A DNA stretch of 64,000 bases from an uncultured Paracoccaceae bacterium. Lineage in GTDB: Bacteria > Pseudomonadota > Alphaproteobacteria > Rhodobacterales > Rhodobacteraceae. Positions within the stretch are counted from its first letter, which is position 1. Each line of letters starts with the position of its first letter. Below the pieces are notes generated by a model. The model saw only the letters and a program-made list of their open reading frames with translations. It was not told where the DNA came from and did not search any database. Positions 47,420-57,220 of this stretch are shown one piece after another. The stretch lies in the NCBI GenBank assembly GCA_947500005.1, contig CANMQJ010000016.1, forward strand, positions 1-64,000, written 5' to 3'. Position numbers and translations under genes: made by a program.

Positions 47420-48439
47420 ATGACCGAGACGCAGTTCACGCAGCGCGTGTTTTCCGGCATCCAGCCTTCGGGCGGGCTCACGCTGGGCAATTACCTGGGC
47501 GCATTGAAACGATTTGCGCAAAGCCAGAACAGCGGCGTGCAATCCATCTACTGCATGGTCGATCTGCACGCCATCACCGTCTGGCAGGATCCCGCCGCGC
47601 TGACCCGCAACACGCGCGAACTCTGCGCCGGGTTCATCGCGTCGGGCATCGACCCCGAACGTTCCATCCTGTTCAACCAGAGCGGGGTCCCCGAGCATGC
47701 GCAGCTGGCCTGGATCTTCAACTGCGTCGCGCGGATGGGCTGGATGAAGCGCATGACGCAATGGAAGGACAAGGCCGGGAAGAATTCCGAGAACGCGTCG
47801 CTGGGCCTGTTCGCCTATCCGGCGCTCATGGCCGCCGACATCCTAGTCTACCATGCCACCCATGTGCCGGTGGGAGAGGATCAGAAACAGCATCTCGAGC
47901 TGACGCGCGACATTGCGATCAAGTTCAACAACGATTTCGGCATTGATTTCTTTCCGATCACCGAACCTGTGATCGAGGGCGCCGCGACCCGCGTCATGTC
48001 CCTGCGCGACGGCACCAGGAAAATGTCCAAGTCCGACCCATCGGACATGAGCCGGATCAACATGACCGACGACGCCGACGCCATCGCGCTCAAGATCCGC
48101 AAGGCGCGCACGGATCCGGACCCGCTTCCCGACAGCCTGGAGGGGCTCGACGACCGTCCCGAGGCGCGCAATCTCGTCAATATCTACGCAGCCCTCGCTG
48201 ACGTGACACCGGAACAGGTCATCGCCGATCATGCGGGACAACAGTTCGGCACGTTCAAGCCCTCGCTCGCCGATCTTGCGGTTGCAAAGCTTTCGCCCAT
48301 CTCGACCGAAATGGCGCGCCTGATGGACGAGCCGGCCGAGATCGACCGTATTCTTGCACGTGGAGCGGAGCGCGCGAGAGAGATCGCATCACCGATCCTC
48401 AAGCGGACCTACGAGATCGTGGGTATGGTCGGCGCCTGA
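47420..48439 (+). CDS. trpS: Tryptophanyl-tRNA synthetase
   Basis: [30 protein letters not shown]. Confidence 0.97.
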   Translation: MTETQFTQRVFSGIQPSGGLTLGNYLGALKRFAQSQNSGVQSIYCMVDLHAITVWQDPAALTRNTRELCAGFIASGIDPERSILFNQSGVPEHAQLAWIFNCVARMGWMKRMTQWKDKAGKNSENASLGLFAYPALMAADILVYHATHVPVGEDQKQHLELTRDIAIKFNNDFGIDFFPITEPVIEGAATRVMSLRDGTRKMSKSDPSDMSRINMTDDADAIALKIRKARTDPDPLPDSLEGLDDRPEARNLVNIYAALADVTPEQVIADHAGQQFGTFKPSLADLAVAKLSPISTEMARLMDEPAEIDRILARGAERAREIASPILKRTYEIVGMVGA

Positions 48440-48443
48440 GGTC

Positions 48444-48477
48444 AAAAAGGCCGGAGCGTCCTCCCGACGCTCCGGCC
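48444..48477 (-). terminator. Intrinsic terminator between convergent trpS and Leu dehydrogenase genes
   Basis: Perfect 11-bp stem GGCCGGAGCGT(48449-48459)/ACGCTCCGGCC(48467-48477); TTTTT tract on the minus strand. Confidence 0.8.
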
Positions 48478-48505
48478 CTCCCCTCCCTCTGACGCGGGCC
48501 TGCCC

Positions 48506-49555
48506 TCAGGCGGCTTCGCGCGCCAGCGTTTCATCGACGATCGCCTCTGCAACCTGATGCGGGCTCACGCCGCGCTGGCTGGCACGGGTCAGGATCCGGT
48601 CCATCGTGCGGTCGAGCGCCTCCAGCTTCTCCGCCACCCAGGCCTCCCGCGACTCGATCCGCAGGATCTCGGTCGCCACGTTGACGATACCGCCCCCGTT
48701 GGCAACGAAATCGGGCGCATAGAGGATGCCGCGTGCGTGCAGACGGGTGGCATCTTCGGGCGTGGCGAGTTGGTTGTTCGCGCCACCCGCGACCGCCTGA
48801 ACCCGCAACGCCGGGATCGTCGCCTCGTTCAGGATCGCGCCGATCGCGCAAGGGGCCAGGATATCCGCCCGGGTCGCAAGAATGGCATCGGGGGTCACCG
48901 CGGTCGCCCCGAACCGCTTCACCGCTTCGGCAACCGCCTTCTCGGCCACGTCAGCGACGGTCAGCCTCGCCCCCGCGCCGTGCAGCAAGGCGCAGAGATG
49001 CATGCCGACATGACCAAGGCCCTGAACCGCGACGTGGCGACCGTCGAGGTCGTCGGAGGAGACCCGATGCCGCGCCACCGCCCGGATCGCGTTAAAGATA
49101 CCGCGCGCGGTCACCGGAGAAGGGTCACCGCTGGCAAAGGCACCATCGGACAACCCCGCAACGAACCGGGTCCGCGTGCCGATTACCGCCATGTCGGCAG
49201 GCGTCATGCCCATGTCCTCGGCCGTCCAATACCGCCCATCGAGCGCCTCGACCGCTTCGCCAAACGCCGCCAGCAGCTCAGGCGATTTCTGCGCGCTTGG
49301 ATCGCCCATGATGACGGCCTTGCCACCCCCGAGCGGCAATTCCGCCGCAGCGTTCTTGTAGGTCATGCCGCGCGAAAGGCGCAGCGCATCTTCCAGCGCT
49401 TCTGCCTCGCTGCCATAGCGGCGCATCCGCAAGCCCCCTGCCGCCGGCCCCAGTTGCGTCGAGTGCACCGCGATGAAGCCTGTCAGCCCGCTGACCGCGT
49501 CCTCTACCCTGACCACCTCTTCATGGCTTGGCACGGCGACTGTCGTGAGTTTCAT
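48506..49555 (-). CDS. Leu/Phe/Val-type amino acid dehydrogenase
   Basis: HSTQLGPAAGGLRMRRY, LPLGGGKAVIMGDP, VAVQGLGHVGMHLC; ATG 49555. Confidence 0.9.
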   Translation of the reverse strand: MKLTTVAVPSHEEVVRVEDAVSGLTGFIAVHSTQLGPAAGGLRMRRYGSEAEALEDALRLSRGMTYKNAAAELPLGGGKAVIMGDPSAQKSPELLAAFGEAVEALDGRYWTAEDMGMTPADMAVIGTRTRFVAGLSDGAFASGDPSPVTARGIFNAIRAVARHRVSSDDLDGRHVAVQGLGHVGMHLCALLHGAGARLTVADVAEKAVAEAVKRFGATAVTPDAILATRADILAPCAIGAILNEATIPALRVQAVAGGANNQLATPEDATRLHARGILYAPDFVANGGGIVNVATEILRIESREAWVAEKLEALDRTMDRILTRASQRGVSPHQVAEAIVDETLAREAA

Positions 49556-49687
49556 GGTTCTGCCTCCCTGAATGACGAGGCGACATATGCCATGGACGAC
49601 GGAGCGGTTTTCACCAAAATTGCCTTTCCGACAACCTTGGGTTAGAGCTTTCCTCCAACTTTCCCTGCTCACGTGGAGGAATCCGTC

Positions 49688-50146
49688 ATGGACGCGATCG
49701 ACCGCAAGATCGTCCGCGCATTGCAGCGCGATGGGCGCATGAAGATCGCCGATCTCGCGGAATCGGTCGGCCTGTCACCGACGCCCTGCGCGCGCAGGCT
49801 GGACCGCTTGCAGGAAAGCGGAATCATAACCGGCTACGCGGCGCAGGTGGATCCGGCAAAACTGGGCTTGCCCGTCACCATCTTCATCTCGGTCGAACTG
49901 GACCAGCAGGATCGTCGTGCGATCGACGCGTTCGAGCGGGCGATCGCGACCTGCGACGAGGTAATGGAATGCTACCTGATGACGGGCTCCCGTGACATCC
50001 TGCTACGGGTCGTGGCCGCCGATCTGGCAGCTTTCGATGCCTTCCTGGAACAGCGGCTGATGCAGATACCCGGCATCCGCAACCTGCGCTCCAACTTCGC
50101 CCTTCGCACGATGTTAAAGCGCGACGCGCTCCCCTTGCGGCGCTAG
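49688..50146 (+). CDS. Lrp/AsnC family transcriptional regulator
   Basis: MDAIDRKIVRALQRDGRMKIADLAESVGLSPTPCARRLDRLQESGIITGYAA; divergent from the amino acid dehydrogenase. Confidence 0.95.
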   Translation: MDAIDRKIVRALQRDGRMKIADLAESVGLSPTPCARRLDRLQESGIITGYAAQVDPAKLGLPVTIFISVELDQQDRRAIDAFERAIATCDEVMECYLMTGSRDILLRVVAADLAAFDAFLEQRLMQIPGIRNLRSNFALRTMLKRDALPLRR

Positions 50147-50206
50147 GGCTGGACCTTCCCCCGGGATGGACCTAGTCTCCGCGCGACATGCGAGGGAGGG
50201 ACCACA

Positions 50207-51070
50207 TTGGCGACCGGCAAGAACATCCGCACCTATTTCAACGGCGCCTGGCACGACGGCGACATTCCGGTCATGAACGCGGCCGACCACGGCGCATGGC
50301 TGGGATCGGGCGTGTTCGACGGGGCGCGCTTCGTCAACGGGTTGACCCCGGACCTGGACGCGCATTGCGCGCGCGTGAACCGCTCGGCGAAGGCGCTGAT
50401 GCTCAATCCCACCGTCACGACCGAGGACATGGTCGAGATCACGCGCGAAGGATTGAAAGCCTATCCCAAGGATGCGGCGGTCTATATCCGGCCGATGTAC
50501 TGGGGTATCGACGGCGACACGACAGCGATCATTCCGCAGCCTGAAAAGACAGGCTTCGCAATCTGCCTCGAAGAGATCCCGATGGCGCCCGAGACGGCAT
50601 CCGTCACCTTGACCCGCACCCGCTTCCGCCGCCCGGTGCTCGAGGACGCGGTCGTCAATGCCAAGGCCGGTTGTCTCTATCCCAACAACGCCCGGATGCT
50701 GGCCGAGGCGCGCTCCAAGGGTTTTTCCAATGCTCTGGTGGCCGACGCCATGGGCAACGTGGCCGAGACCGCGACCGCCAATATCTTCATGGTCAAGGAT
50801 GGTGAGGTCTTCACCCCCATTCCCAACGGCACGTTCCTGGCAGGGATCACACGCGCACGGCATATCGCCAACCTCGAGGCGGACGGGGTCAAGGTTCATG
50901 AAACAGTGCTCGGCTTCGAGGATTTCCACGACGCGGACGAGGTCTTCATGTCCGGGAACATGACCAAAGTCATGCCTGTGACGGCCTTCGACGACACGCA
51001 GTACCAGATGGGTCCGCTCACACGGCGCGTGCGCGAGATGTACTGGGACTGGGCCGCCTCCACCGCCTGA
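50207..51070 (+). CDS. Branched-chain amino acid aminotransferase family protein
   Basis: HGAWLGSGVFDGARF, VVNAKAGCLYPNNARMLAEARSKGF, EVFMSGNMTKVMPV; TTG start 50207. Confidence 0.92.
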   Translation: MATGKNIRTYFNGAWHDGDIPVMNAADHGAWLGSGVFDGARFVNGLTPDLDAHCARVNRSAKALMLNPTVTTEDMVEITREGLKAYPKDAAVYIRPMYWGIDGDTTAIIPQPEKTGFAICLEEIPMAPETASVTLTRTRFRRPVLEDAVVNAKAGCLYPNNARMLAEARSKGFSNALVADAMGNVAETATANIFMVKDGEVFTPIPNGTFLAGITRARHIANLEADGVKVHETVLGFEDFHDADEVFMSGNMTKVMPVTAFDDTQYQMGPLTRRVREMYWDWAASTA

Positions 51071-51130
51071 GCCGGTTGCCAGCCCAAGCCTGCTGGGGCA
51101 TCATCGGTCGGTCAACAAGGATGAAACCCG

Positions 51131-51586
51131 ATGCGCAAGTTCCTCGTCGTCCTCGACGACAGCCGAGAATGCCTGAACGCGATGCGGTTCGCGGCAATGC
51201 GCGCCTCCAACACCGGGGGCGGGGTGACCATCCTTTCGGTGATCCCGCCGGATGAATTCAACCACTGGATCGGCGTCGGCGAGGTTATGCGGGAAGAAGC
51301 CCGCGAAAGGATCGAGGCGCATTTCGAGGTCTTCGCCAAGTGGATGCGCGACAAGCAGCAAGTCGAACCTGAGTTGGTGATCCGCGAGGGTGAGCCCGTG
51401 AACGAAATCATCGCGCAGGTCGAGGAGGATCCCGATATCGGCGTTCTCGTCCTGGGTGCCGGCACAGGGCGCAAGGGACCGGGCCCCCTCGTCGCACAGT
51501 TGACGCGGAACGCGGGAACCCTTCCGATCCCGATCACGATCGTGCCCGGCGATCTGAGCAAGGAAAAGCTCGAGGCGATCACCTGA
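51131..51586 (+). CDS. Universal stress protein family
   Basis: FLVVLDDSRECLNAMRFAAMRAS, DPDIGVLVLGAGTGRKGPGPLVAQL, PITIVPG. Confidence 0.87.
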   Translation: MRKFLVVLDDSRECLNAMRFAAMRASNTGGGVTILSVIPPDEFNHWIGVGEVMREEARERIEAHFEVFAKWMRDKQQVEPELVIREGEPVNEIIAQVEEDPDIGVLVLGAGTGRKGPGPLVAQLTRNAGTLPIPITIVPGDLSKEKLEAIT

Positions 51587-51637
51587 GTCCCCGCAGGGAC
51601 GTAAAGCGTTTGCGCCCGATGAACTTCGAGAGTACAG

Positions 51638-51654
51638 TTTAGAACAATTCTAAA
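51638..51654. promoter_or_regulatory. Irr box / iron control element-like dyad TTTAGAACAATTCTAAA
   Basis: Perfect TTTAGAA-N3-TTCTAAA dyad 2 nt upstream of a TTGACT-N17-CATATC promoter. Confidence 0.7.
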
Positions 51655-51656
51655 CC

Positions 51657-51685
51657 TTGACTTGCTGCGCTGGCATCCGCATATC
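51657..51685 (+). promoter_or_regulatory. Sigma-70-like promoter for the NifU-family gene
   Basis: TTGACT (51657-51662), 17-nt spacer, CATATC (51680-51685). Confidence 0.5.
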
Positions 51686-51711
51686 CGGTGCACCATCACG
51701 GAGGCTGTCCC

Positions 51712-52275
51712 ATGTTCATCCAGACCGAATCCACGCCGAACCCGGCAACGTTGAAGTTCCTGCCCGGCCAGACTGTTCTGGATGCCGGCACGGCTGACTT
51801 CCCTACGCCCGACGCAGGTGAGAAATCGCCGCTGGCTCGGCGCATCTTCGCGGTTGACGGCGTAACGGGCGTTTTCTTCGGCAATGATTTCGTGACCGTG
51901 ACAAAGAAGGACGGGGTCGAGTGGGATCATGTCAAGCCCGCGATCCTTGGTGCCATAATGGAGCACTACCAGTCCGGCCAGCCAGTCATGGGCGCCGATG
52001 CACAGAGCGGCTCGGGCCATGCCGAACACTCGGGCGAGGATTCGCATGTGGTGGACCAGATCAAGGAACTGCTCGACAGCCGCGTCCGCCCTGCGGTTGC
52101 ACAGGATGGAGGCGACATCACCTTCCACGGTTTCGACCGCGGCGTGGTCTATCTGCACATGCAAGGTGCCTGCGCCGGCTGCCCCTCCTCGACGCTCACG
52201 CTGAAGATGGGGATCGAGAACCTGCTGCGCCATTACATCCCCGAGGTCACAGAGGTGCGCCCGGTTGCCGTCTGA
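51712..52275 (+). CDS. NifU family (Nfu-type) Fe-S scaffold protein
   Basis: MFIQTESTPNPATLKFLPGQTV N-domain, C-terminal VAQDGGDITFHGFDRGVVYLHMQGACAGCPSS CxxC motif. Confidence 0.95.
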   Translation: MFIQTESTPNPATLKFLPGQTVLDAGTADFPTPDAGEKSPLARRIFAVDGVTGVFFGNDFVTVTKKDGVEWDHVKPAILGAIMEHYQSGQPVMGADAQSGSGHAEHSGEDSHVVDQIKELLDSRVRPAVAQDGGDITFHGFDRGVVYLHMQGACAGCPSSTLTLKMGIENLLRHYIPEVTEVRPVAV

Positions 52276-52855
52276 CACGGTCATTCTCGGCTTCGATACA
52301 TCGGCCGCGCATTGCGCGGCCGCTTTGTTGCGGGGTGAGGAGATCGTGGCAGCCCGTGCCGAAGACATGGGTCGCGGGCAGGCAGAACGGCTTGTGCCTC
52401 TCCTCGAGGAAACGCTGGCCGGGGGTGGCGCCGTGTGGGCCGATCTTTCGGCAATAGGCGTCGGCGTCGGTCCGGGCAATTTCACCGGTATCCGGATTGC
52501 GGTCTCGGCAGCGCGCGGGCTCGCGCTTGGGCTGGGCATTCCGGCGGTCGGCGTCGACGGGTTCGCCGCGCGTCGTCCCTTCTGCCCCGCCGGGACCATA
52601 CCCGCGATTTCCGCGCCACGGGACCAGGTGTTCATCTGCCCCCCGAACGACGTCCCACGCTTGATGCCGAGGATCGAAGCCGAAGCACTATCCCCGCTGT
52701 ACGAAGACATAAGCCCCGCATTGCTGGCCCAGGCTATCGCCCGCCAGGCGGCTGCGCGCTGGAGGGAAACGACCGAACCGCCCGCACCGCTATATCTGCG
52801 ACCGGCAGACGCCGCGCCTTCACGCGATCTGCCGCCGATCCTGCTGGACCCATGA
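52265..52855 (+). CDS. tsaB: tRNA threonylcarbamoyladenosine biosynthesis protein TsaB
   Basis: ILGFDTSAAHCAAALL, GVGVGPGNFTGIRIAVSAARGLALGLGIPAVGVDGF. Confidence 0.93.
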   Translation: MPSDTVILGFDTSAAHCAAALLRGEEIVAARAEDMGRGQAERLVPLLEETLAGGGAVWADLSAIGVGVGPGNFTGIRIAVSAARGLALGLGIPAVGVDGFAARRPFCPAGTIPAISAPRDQVFICPPNDVPRLMPRIEAEALSPLYEDISPALLAQAIARQAAARWRETTEPPAPLYLRPADAAPSRDLPPILLDP

Positions 52856-53307
52856 CACCCGATGAAATGGCCCGAACCCATGCCGAAGCCTTCACGCAGG
52901 CCCGGCCCTGGGCGGCCGAGGAGTTCGCGGAGCTTCTGACCGGACCGCATGTGCGTGTCTTCGGTGACGCGATCTGTTTCGCGCTTGTGCAGATCCTCGG
53001 CTCCGAGGCAGAGCTCCTCACCATCGCGACGCATCCCGCCCACCAACGCAGGGGTCTTGCCCGCCGCGTGATGACGCAATGGCATGACGCGGCACATGAT
53101 GCAGGCGCCGAAAGGGCATTCCTGGACGTAGCAGCGGACAATGCCGGGGCGATGGCCCTCTACGCGTCCTGTGGTTACACCTCCTGCGGCCGCCGGAAAG
53201 GGTATTATCGTCGGGCCACGACGGAAAGCGTGGATGCCGTTGTCATGCAACTGGACTTGACGGTCCGCAAGGAAAACCGCCCCAAGGGCAACCAAGAAAC
53301 CGGTTGA
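52852..53307 (+). CDS. rimI: GNAT N-acetyltransferase, RimI-like
   Basis: LTIATHPAHQRRGLARRVM, AFLDVAADNAGAMALYASCGYTSCGRRKGYY; adjacent to tsaB. Confidence 0.88.
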   Translation: MTPDEMARTHAEAFTQARPWAAEEFAELLTGPHVRVFGDAICFALVQILGSEAELLTIATHPAHQRRGLARRVMTQWHDAAHDAGAERAFLDVAADNAGAMALYASCGYTSCGRRKGYYRRATTESVDAVVMQLDLTVRKENRPKGNQETG

Positions 53308-53408
53308 CCGCCCCCCCTGCCTGCGGCCTTAATTGCGGTCAGGATCGCGGCCGCCCCCATAAATCAAGGACGGTCGCGCAAAACCACAGAACCCAACGGG
53401 AGTACAGC

Positions 53409-54407
53409 ATGACCCTCATGAAATCGCTGATGAGCGCCGCCGCCGCAATGGCCCTGTCCGCCGGTGCCGCGCTGGCCGAGCCCGCGCTTATCTTCGACCT
53501 CGGCGGCAAGTTCGACAAGTCCTTCAACGAAGCGGCCTTCAACGGCGCACAACGCTGGGCCGAGGAAACCGGCGGCAGCTTCCGCGAAATCGAGTTGCAG
53601 TCCGAAGCGCAGCGCGAACAGGCCCTGCGTCGTTTCGCCGAGGCCGGCGCGAACCCGGTGATCACGATGGGTTTTGCAATGGCCGATCCGCTGAGCACCG
53701 TCGCACCCGATTATCCTGACACCAAGTTCGTCGTGATCGACGTGAACTGGCTTGACGCGCCGAACCTGCGGCAGGTGAGCTTTGCCGAGCACGAAGGCTC
53801 GTATCTGGTGGGTATGCTTGCCGCGATGGCCTCGGAAACAGGCACCATCGGCTTCATCGGTGGCATGGACGTTCCGCTGATCCGGCATTTCGGCTGCGGC
53901 TATGCCCAAGGCGCCAAGGCCGTCAACGAGGATATCGAGATCGTGGCGAACATGACCGGCACCACGCCGGCCGCCTGGAACGACCCGGTAAAGGGATCCG
54001 AACTGACCAAGGCCCAGATCAGCCAGGGCGCCGACGTGATCTATGCAGCCGCCGGCGGGACGGGTGTAGGCGTTCTGCAGACCGCCGCGGATGAGGGTGT
54101 CCTTTCGATCGGCGTGGACAGCAACCAGAACCATCTGCATCCGGGCCAGGTTCTCACCTCCATGCTCAAGCGTGTCGATGTCGCCGTCTACGAGGCGATG
54201 AAAGCCGGGGAAGACGTGGAAACCGGCAAGTTCGAACTCGGCCTCGCCGATCAGGGCGTCGGCTATGCTCTGGACGAAAACAATGCGGAGCTCATCTCGG
54301 AAGAGATGAAATCCCGCGTCGACCAGGCGCGCCAGGACATCATCGACGGCAAGATCGACGTGGTGAGCTATTACGAGAACGACAGCTGCCCGGCACTGAA
54401 CTTCTGA
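53409..54407 (+). CDS. BMP family ABC transporter substrate-binding protein
   Basis: Signal peptide; IFDLGGKFDKSFNEAAFNGAQRWAEE, GFIGGMDVPLIRHFGCGYAQGAKAV; ATG 53409. Confidence 0.94.
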   Translation: MTLMKSLMSAAAAMALSAGAALAEPALIFDLGGKFDKSFNEAAFNGAQRWAEETGGSFREIELQSEAQREQALRRFAEAGANPVITMGFAMADPLSTVAPDYPDTKFVVIDVNWLDAPNLRQVSFAEHEGSYLVGMLAAMASETGTIGFIGGMDVPLIRHFGCGYAQGAKAVNEDIEIVANMTGTTPAAWNDPVKGSELTKAQISQGADVIYAAAGGTGVGVLQTAADEGVLSIGVDSNQNHLHPGQVLTSMLKRVDVAVYEAMKAGEDVETGKFELGLADQGVGYALDENNAELISEEMKSRVDQARQDIIDGKIDVVSYYENDSCPALNF

Positions 54408-54445
54408 GACCAGGGCGCCGGTTCCCCGGAGCTGGCGCCACATCC

Positions 54446-54507
54446 GCTCATCTTGCCTGCACAGGCATTCTTCGGCGCGAAGAGGTCCCCGAAAGGGGCC
54501 GATGAGC
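54446..54507 (+). ncRNA. Candidate structured intercistronic RNA, four-way-junction fold
   Basis: GCTCATC/GATGAGC closing stem around three hairpins: TGCCT-GCAC-AGGCA, CTTCG-GCG-CGAAG, CCCC-GAAA-GGGG. Confidence 0.4.
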
Positions 54508-54530
54508 CCTCCCGGCCATCGAGGTAAACC

Positions 54531-56060
54531 ATGACCGTCCCCGCCATCGAGCTCAAAGGGATATCGAAATCCTTTGGCCCCGTTCAGGCCAACAAGGACA
54601 TCTCGATCCGTGTCGCCCCCGGTACCATACACGGCATCATTGGCGAGAACGGCGCGGGAAAATCCACGCTCATGAGCATCCTCTACGGCTTCTACAAGGC
54701 CGATTCCGGCGAGATCTGGATCAATGGCCGCAAGACCGACATCCCCGACAGCCAGGCTGCCATCGCCGCGGGCATCGGCATGGTATTTCAGCATTTCAAG
54801 CTGGTGCAGAATTTCACGGTCCTGGAAAACATCATCCTCGGCGCCGAGGACGGCGGGTTGCTGAAACCCTCGCTTGCCAAGGCGCGCGGCGCGCTCAAGG
54901 ACCTGGCCGCGGAATACGAACTCAATGTCGATCCCGACGCACGCATCGACGCCATCGGCGTAGGCATGCAGCAGCGGGTCGAGATCCTCAAGGCGCTCTA
55001 TCGCCAGGCCGACATCCTCATCCTCGACGAACCCACCGGGGTTCTCACACCGTCGGAAGCGGATCAGCTGTTCCGCATCCTGTATCGGCTCAAGGACGAG
55101 GGAAAGACCATCATCCTCATCACCCACAAGCTGCGCGAGGTGATGGAGGCGACCGATACCGTTTCGGTCATGCGGCGCGGCCAGATGACCGCGACGGTCA
55201 AGACCTCCGAGACCAGCCCCGAACAGCTGGCCGAACTGATGGTGGGCCGCAAGGTTCTGCTGCGCGTCGACAAGGCGCCGGCACGGCCGGGCAAGCCGAT
55301 CCTAGAAATAGAGAATCTGCGGGTGACGGACAGCAAGGGCGTCGAGCGGGTCAAGGGCATCGACCTGACCGTGCGCGCCGGTGAAATTCTTGGGATTGCG
55401 GGCGTCGCAGGCAACGGTCAGTCTGAACTTCTCGAGGTGTTGGGCGGCATGCGTGAGGGGACCGGAACCGTGCTCCTCAACGGTACGCCGCTGGCGCTGA
55501 GTGGGAAGGGATCCGATGGGCAGGCCCGCCGCGCCCAGCATATCGCCCATGTGCCAGAAGACAGGCAGCGCGAGGGCCTCATCATGGAGTTCCACGCCTG
55601 GGAAAACGTCGCCTTCGGCTATCACCGTGACCCGGCCTATCGGACAGGGATCTTCATGAACAACGCCGCCTTGCGCGCCGATACCGACCGCAAGATCGAG
55701 AAATTCGACGTGCGCCCCGCCGATGGCTGGCTGGCGGCCAAGAATTTCTCGGGCGGCAACCAGCAAAAGATCGTGGTGGCACGCGAGATCGAACGGAACC
55801 CCGACCTCTTGCTGGTCGGACAGCCCACCCGCGGCGTCGATATCGGCGCGATCGAGTTCATCCACAAGCAGATCGTCGCCCTGCGCGACGAAGGCAAGGC
55901 GGTGCTCCTTGTCTCGGTCGAACTGGAAGAGATTTTTGGCCTTGCCGACCGGATCGCGGTCATGTTCGACGGTCACATCATGGGCGAACGCCTGCCGCAT
56001 GAAACCGACGAGAAGGAGCTTGGGCTGATGATGGCCGGGATTTCCGGGGAGGCCGCCTGA
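54531..56060 (+). CDS. ABC transporter ATP-binding protein (duplicated ATPase, simple sugar/nucleoside type)
   Basis: GENGAGKSTLMSILYGFY, second half GVAGNGQSELLEVLGG, SGGNQQKIVVAREIERNPDLLLVGQPTRGVDIGA. Confidence 0.95.
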   Translation: MTVPAIELKGISKSFGPVQANKDISIRVAPGTIHGIIGENGAGKSTLMSILYGFYKADSGEIWINGRKTDIPDSQAAIAAGIGMVFQHFKLVQNFTVLENIILGAEDGGLLKPSLAKARGALKDLAAEYELNVDPDARIDAIGVGMQQRVEILKALYRQADILILDEPTGVLTPSEADQLFRILYRLKDEGKTIILITHKLREVMEATDTVSVMRRGQMTATVKTSETSPEQLAELMVGRKVLLRVDKAPARPGKPILEIENLRVTDSKGVERVKGIDLTVRAGEILGIAGVAGNGQSELLEVLGGMREGTGTVLLNGTPLALSGKGSDGQARRAQHIAHVPEDRQREGLIMEFHAWENVAFGYHRDPAYRTGIFMNNAALRADTDRKIEKFDVRPADGWLAAKNFSGGNQQKIVVAREIERNPDLLLVGQPTRGVDIGAIEFIHKQIVALRDEGKAVLLVSVELEEIFGLADRIAVMFDGHIMGERLPHETDEKELGLMMAGISGEAA

Positions 56061-56061
56061 C

Positions 56062-57210
56062 ATGGACAGAATGCCCAAATGGGCCGATGTGGTCCTGATT
56101 CCGCTGATCAGCCTGATCCTTGCCGCCGCCCTGTCGGCCCTGGTCATTCTGGGCATCGGCGAGGATCCGGTCGCCGCCGTCAAGCTGATGGTGCAGGGCG
56201 CGATGGGCTCTACCTATGGTTGGGGTTACACCCTCTATTATGCCACGAATTTCATGTTCACCGGCCTGGCCGTCGCAGTGGCCTTTCACGCACGGCTGTT
56301 CAACATCGGCGGCGAAGGGCAAGCGATGCTTGGTGGTCTGGGTGTCGCGCTGGTTTGCCTCTACATTCCCTGGCCGCACTGGACCCTGGCCCTGATCGGT
56401 GCCTGCGCGGGGGCAATGCTCTTCGGCGCGGCCTGGGCTGCGATCCCGGCTTATCTTCAGGCCAAGCGGGGAAGCCATATCGTCATCACCACCATCATGT
56501 TCAATTTCATCGCGGCGGCGGTGCTGAACTACATGCTGGTGAACGTGATGAGGCCTCAGGGTTCGATGGACCCGGCCTCGGCCCGCTTCCCCGAGGCAGT
56601 GCAGCTGCCCACGCTGCATGAACTTCTGCTGCCGCTGGGTATCAACTTTTCCAAGGCCGCGCCGGCAAATGTCTCACTGATCCTCGCAGTCCTCGCCTGC
56701 ATCGTGGTCTGGGCGCTGATCTGGCGTACGCGGCTGGGCTACGAAATACGCGCCTATGGCCACTCCGAGACCGGCGCGCTTTACGCCGGTATTTCGCCGG
56801 TGCGCATCACAATGGTCGCCATGCTGATCTCGGGCGCGCTTGCCGGGCTGATGGCCACGAACAACGTGATGGGCGAAGCGGAACGGCTGGTGCTCAACTC
56901 GACCGAAGGTGCCGGCTTCATCGGTATTGCCGTGGCCCTGATGGGGCGCAGCCATCCGTTCGGCGTGTTCCTGGCCGCGATCCTGTTCGGCTTTCTCTAC
57001 CAGGGCGGGGCCGAGCTGGCCCTCTGGACGACGATCCCGCGCGAGTTGATCGTGGTGATCCAGGCGCTGGTGATCCTCTTTACCGGCGCGCTCGACAACA
57101 TGGTGCGCATTCCGCTGGAACGCCTTTTCATGTCCATGAACCGCAAACGGCGAAACCGTGGCGAAGGCGCACCACTGCCCGAGCGCAAACCCACGCAGCC
57201 GTCGGAATGA
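56062..57210 (+). CDS. ABC transporter permease
   Basis: BPD_transp_2-like: NIGGEGQAMLGGLGVAL; GLMATNNVMGEAERL. Confidence 0.93.
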   Translation: MDRMPKWADVVLIPLISLILAAALSALVILGIGEDPVAAVKLMVQGAMGSTYGWGYTLYYATNFMFTGLAVAVAFHARLFNIGGEGQAMLGGLGVALVCLYIPWPHWTLALIGACAGAMLFGAAWAAIPAYLQAKRGSHIVITTIMFNFIAAAVLNYMLVNVMRPQGSMDPASARFPEAVQLPTLHELLLPLGINFSKAAPANVSLILAVLACIVVWALIWRTRLGYEIRAYGHSETGALYAGISPVRITMVAMLISGALAGLMATNNVMGEAERLVLNSTEGAGFIGIAVALMGRSHPFGVFLAAILFGFLYQGGAELALWTTIPRELIVVIQALVILFTGALDNMVRIPLERLFMSMNRKRRNRGEGAPLPERKPTQPSE

Positions 57211-57220
57211 GGGGCGCAAG

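Noticed and set aside
51112-55127. Long minus-strand ORFs (51112-53295 and 53364-55127)
   Set aside because: Each crosses several confident plus-strand genes (Usp, NifU, TsaB, RimI; BMP protein, ATPase).
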